The position numbers were made by a program, and so were the translations under genes. Shown one piece after another: positions 4,904 to 6,534 of a stretch of DNA of 6,534 nucleotides. The first letter of the stretch is position 1. Each line of letters starts with the position of its first letter. The DNA comes from Spirochaetota bacterium. Lineage in GTDB: Bacteria > Spirochaetota > JAHITG01. The notes under the pieces were generated by a model. That model was given only the letters and a program-made list of their open reading frames with translations. It did no database searches and had not been told where the DNA came from. The stretch is from contig JAHITG010000423.1 of NCBI GenBank assembly GCA_018817865.1, positions 1-6,534 of the forward strand, read 5' to 3'.

Positions 4904-5989
4904 TTAACCCATATAAAAAATCAGAATAATAAAACCAATAAAAAGCAATACCAGTGCAAGAACGACCCATACCGGATTCATTCTAAAGAAACTTAATACT
5001 CCAAGTTTACCCTCATTCTCTTCCTCAAGTATGGGAGCTGCGATCTTGATCTCAGGAGGAATGAACATCTTACCGGCTATTCCCGGGCCAAATTGGACTA
5101 AAACCATTAGATTACCGGTATCTTCCTGTTTTGAGATCTCATTTATTGTGGCTGGAATAGGAATAACCTCTTTATTCTTCCTTCCCCCCAGGAGATTTCC
5201 AAGATAATCGCCTATTTCCCTTTCATCAATGATCTTCACCATGATCTGGTCCCCTATCTGGATCTCATTTCCCGGGATTCCCCTTATCGGAGAAAGAACA
5301 GGTTCTACTTTAAGAAGGACCAGAGAAATGTTTCTTACATGGACCTCCTCTCTGGCTGTAACCTCTGTACTCTCTTTACCATTTTTTTCATCTTCTGCGC
5401 CTAAAAGCTGCTCCTCTCCCTTTAAAACATAGTTATCATTTGATTTATGAAGGCGAAAAAGGTCCACTTCCTCAACTTCGATCTTAATGGCACAGTTTGA
5501 TTCCGTTAGTACTTTAAAGATCAGCTCAGAAAATACAACTTTAAGCTGTTCCAGATCAAATTTATTTTCTTTGGACAGTTTATTAAATATTTTTTCTTTA
5601 AACTCTATCGTGTTGATCGCTTCCCGCATTCTTCCGATCATCTCCAGATCAGGATTCTTCTGCTGAATAAACTTGACAATACCCCCCTTAAAATCTTCAA
5701 AACTTGCCTTTGCATTGATCTGACTTGCTTCTACTTTACTGTCCACGATCACATAGAGATCATCTATATCCTTTGTCTTTGTATTCAGGACTATAAGAAT
5801 AACTCCGTAATTATGGGTCCGATGGCCCATATATCTGATCTTTAACACAAGGAAGTCCTTCGGCATTGACTCAATGATCTTCCTTGCTCCGCTGACATCT
5901 CCACCCGTGAACTGGATCAATAACATAGCCAGCTTCTCATCTATACCGGTTGCATACATTAATTCTTTTACTTTAGGGTCAACATCCAT
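4904..5989 (-). CDS. tail-anchored protein with UBA-like N-terminus, conserved-type flagellar neighbour of fliA
   Basis: A 361-residue protein of unknown function. Residues about 5-45 (KVKELMYATGIDEKLAMLLI, FTGGDVSGARKIIESM) match the UBA-like/NAC three-helix pattern, including the TG...GGDV...A.KII signature. Residues 47-190 form an alpha/beta region without a motif I can name. Residues 191-215 are an acidic linker. Residues 220-325 are beta-rich (VRNISLVLLKVEPVLSPIRG, GDQIMVKIIDE). Residues 339-360 are a single hydrophobic helix (VWVVLALVLLFIGFIILIFY) at the extreme C-terminus, so it should be tail-anchored in the inner membrane with its bulk in the cytoplasm. It starts 1 nt after the previous stop, with AGGA 8 nt upstream, so co-translation is likely. 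Its place before fliA suggests a flagellar assembly role, an inference from context. I recall similar proteins in the flagellar locus of spirochaetes but cannot name an orthologue. Confidence 0.85.
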   Translation of the reverse strand: MDVDPKVKELMYATGIDEKLAMLLIQFTGGDVSGARKIIESMPKDFLVLKIRYMGHRTHNYGVILIVLNTKTKDIDDLYVIVDSKVEASQINAKASFEDFKGGIVKFIQQKNPDLEMIGRMREAINTIEFKEKIFNKLSKENKFDLEQLKVVFSELIFKVLTESNCAIKIEVEEVDLFRLHKSNDNYVLKGEEQLLGAEDEKNGKESTEVTAREEVHVRNISLVLLKVEPVLSPIRGIPGNEIQIGDQIMVKIIDEREIGDYLGNLLGGRKNKEVIPIPATINEISKQEDTGNLMVLVQFGPGIAGKMFIPPEIKIAAPILEEENEGKLGVLSFFRMNPVWVVLALVLLFIGFIILIFYMG

Positions 5990-5990
5990 C

Positions 5991-6534
5991 TTATTCTTCC
6001 TTGTTCATCATTGTCCGCACAGCTTCAGCCATTATTTTAGGGTCATTTAAGATCTTTCGCTTGTTAACAATGATATGCTTTCCGAGAGATTTGTCCGATA
6101 CTTCCTTCAATTGATTGATCTGTGCCTGTTGCTCAACTGTTCCGCTCTGTATTTTCTGATTTAGGGAGATATTGGAATAATCCGTGCCCTCCCTGGTAGC
6201 GTCGATCAATATATCATCAACCAGTTCCGTGGAACTTTTATTTCCTTTCTTCCTCAGAGAATTATCATTTGAGGAGCCCTCTTCTTCTATGATCACGTTC
6301 TCTTCTGATTGTGCGGCAACCTCGTTTTCCTGAGCAATTCCACCCTCTTTTGCACCTTCATTATTTGAAGCTGAATCCTTCAGATCCACTCTCTCATTCT
6401 TATGATCGGTGTTAATATAATTTTTAAATATATAGCCGACAACAAATCCCATGGGCATGAAAAATATTTCTGCAATAAAGATCCTTTTAATGATCATCCC
6501 GGCATTGACCCTGTTGATCAATCCGATAAAAAAA
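5991..6534 (-). CDS. membrane-anchored protein of unknown function, 5' end probably outside window
   Basis: The frame is open from the right edge to TAA at 5993-5991. The first possible start inside the window is TTG 6521 (176 residues); an ATG at 6497 would give 168. Neither has a well-placed Shine-Dalgarno. The bases before the TTG continue as FFIG in frame and read like the end of a hydrophobic stretch, so the true start may lie off the window. A membrane segment follows (IFIAEIFFMPMGFVVGYIF, about 14-32 from the TTG), then an acidic, Ser/Asn-rich disordered linker (about 38-92). A helical C-terminal domain ends KILNDPKIMAEAVRTMMNKE. I do not recognise a named family, but a DP-x-x-MA-x-AVRTMM ending looks conserved, and I recall something similar in spirochaete flagellar loci between flhG and fliA. 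The next gene starts 1 nt after its stop, so the two are in one operon. Confidence 0.75.
   Translation of the reverse strand, partial: FFIGLINRVNAGMIIKRIFIAEIFFMPMGFVVGYIFKNYINTDHKNERVDLKDSASNNEGAKEGGIAQENEVAAQSEENVIIEEEGSSNDNSLRKKGNKSSTELVDDILIDATREGTDYSNISLNQKIQSGTVEQQAQINQLKEVSDKSLGKHIIVNKRKILNDPKIMAEAVRTMMNKEE

Noticed and set aside
4878..4970. Longer fliA start at 4970
   Set aside because: The extra 31 residues overlap the preceding gene, include the complement-like aromatic run of its membrane helix read in another frame, and lack a Shine-Dalgarno, while ATG 4877 has one at ideal spacing.

Overview
This is an AT-rich bacterial window in which every gene I can support lies on the minus strand, so it reads from high coordinates to low. 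The right five-sixths (about 1061-6534) is a flagellar regulatory and assembly cluster. In order of transcription it holds a membrane-anchored protein of unknown function (5' end off the window), a tail-anchored protein with a UBA-like N-terminus, the flagellar sigma factor FliA/WhiG (sigma-28), a large FapA (DUF342) polymer-forming protein with a Jag_N-type N-terminal domain, a small hydrophilic protein of unknown function, and a membrane-anchored coiled-coil protein with a small C-terminal helix-turn-helix-like segment (DUF6115/DUF2802 or SwrB-like). Spacing is tight at several junctions: a 1-nt gap at 5990, 26 nt before fliA, and a TAATG stop/start overlap between fapA and its follower. A 167-nt gap lies between fliA and fapA, and 69 nt precede the last gene.

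The left part differs. Positions 557-1060 hold no large gene. This stretch contains three hairpins (885-1004), two of them belonging to a duplicated composite repeat, and a good sigma-70-like promoter (741 to 713, minus strand). That promoter appears to drive a 35-codon small ORF, whose TGA overlaps the ATG of a LolA-like envelope or periplasmic protein running off the left edge. The LolA-like gene is clearly more AT-rich than the flagellar genes.

The organism is a motile, probably diderm bacterium. The Jag_N-FapA architecture and the FliA-FapA gene order resemble spirochaetes and several flagellated uncultured phyla. The window alone cannot fix the phylum.

Functionally, FliA would transcribe late flagellar genes. 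FapA and its small neighbours would act in flagellar assembly or placement at the inner membrane, and the SwrB-like protein may support export or basal-body activation by analogy with Bacillus. The most interesting unexplained signals are a recurrent AGGACT...TATAA element found upstream of two genes and inside the palindromic repeats, the ATGA-coupled small ORF, the 12-bp tandem repeat forming the FapA tail, and the little-studied tail-anchored UBA-like protein beside fliA.
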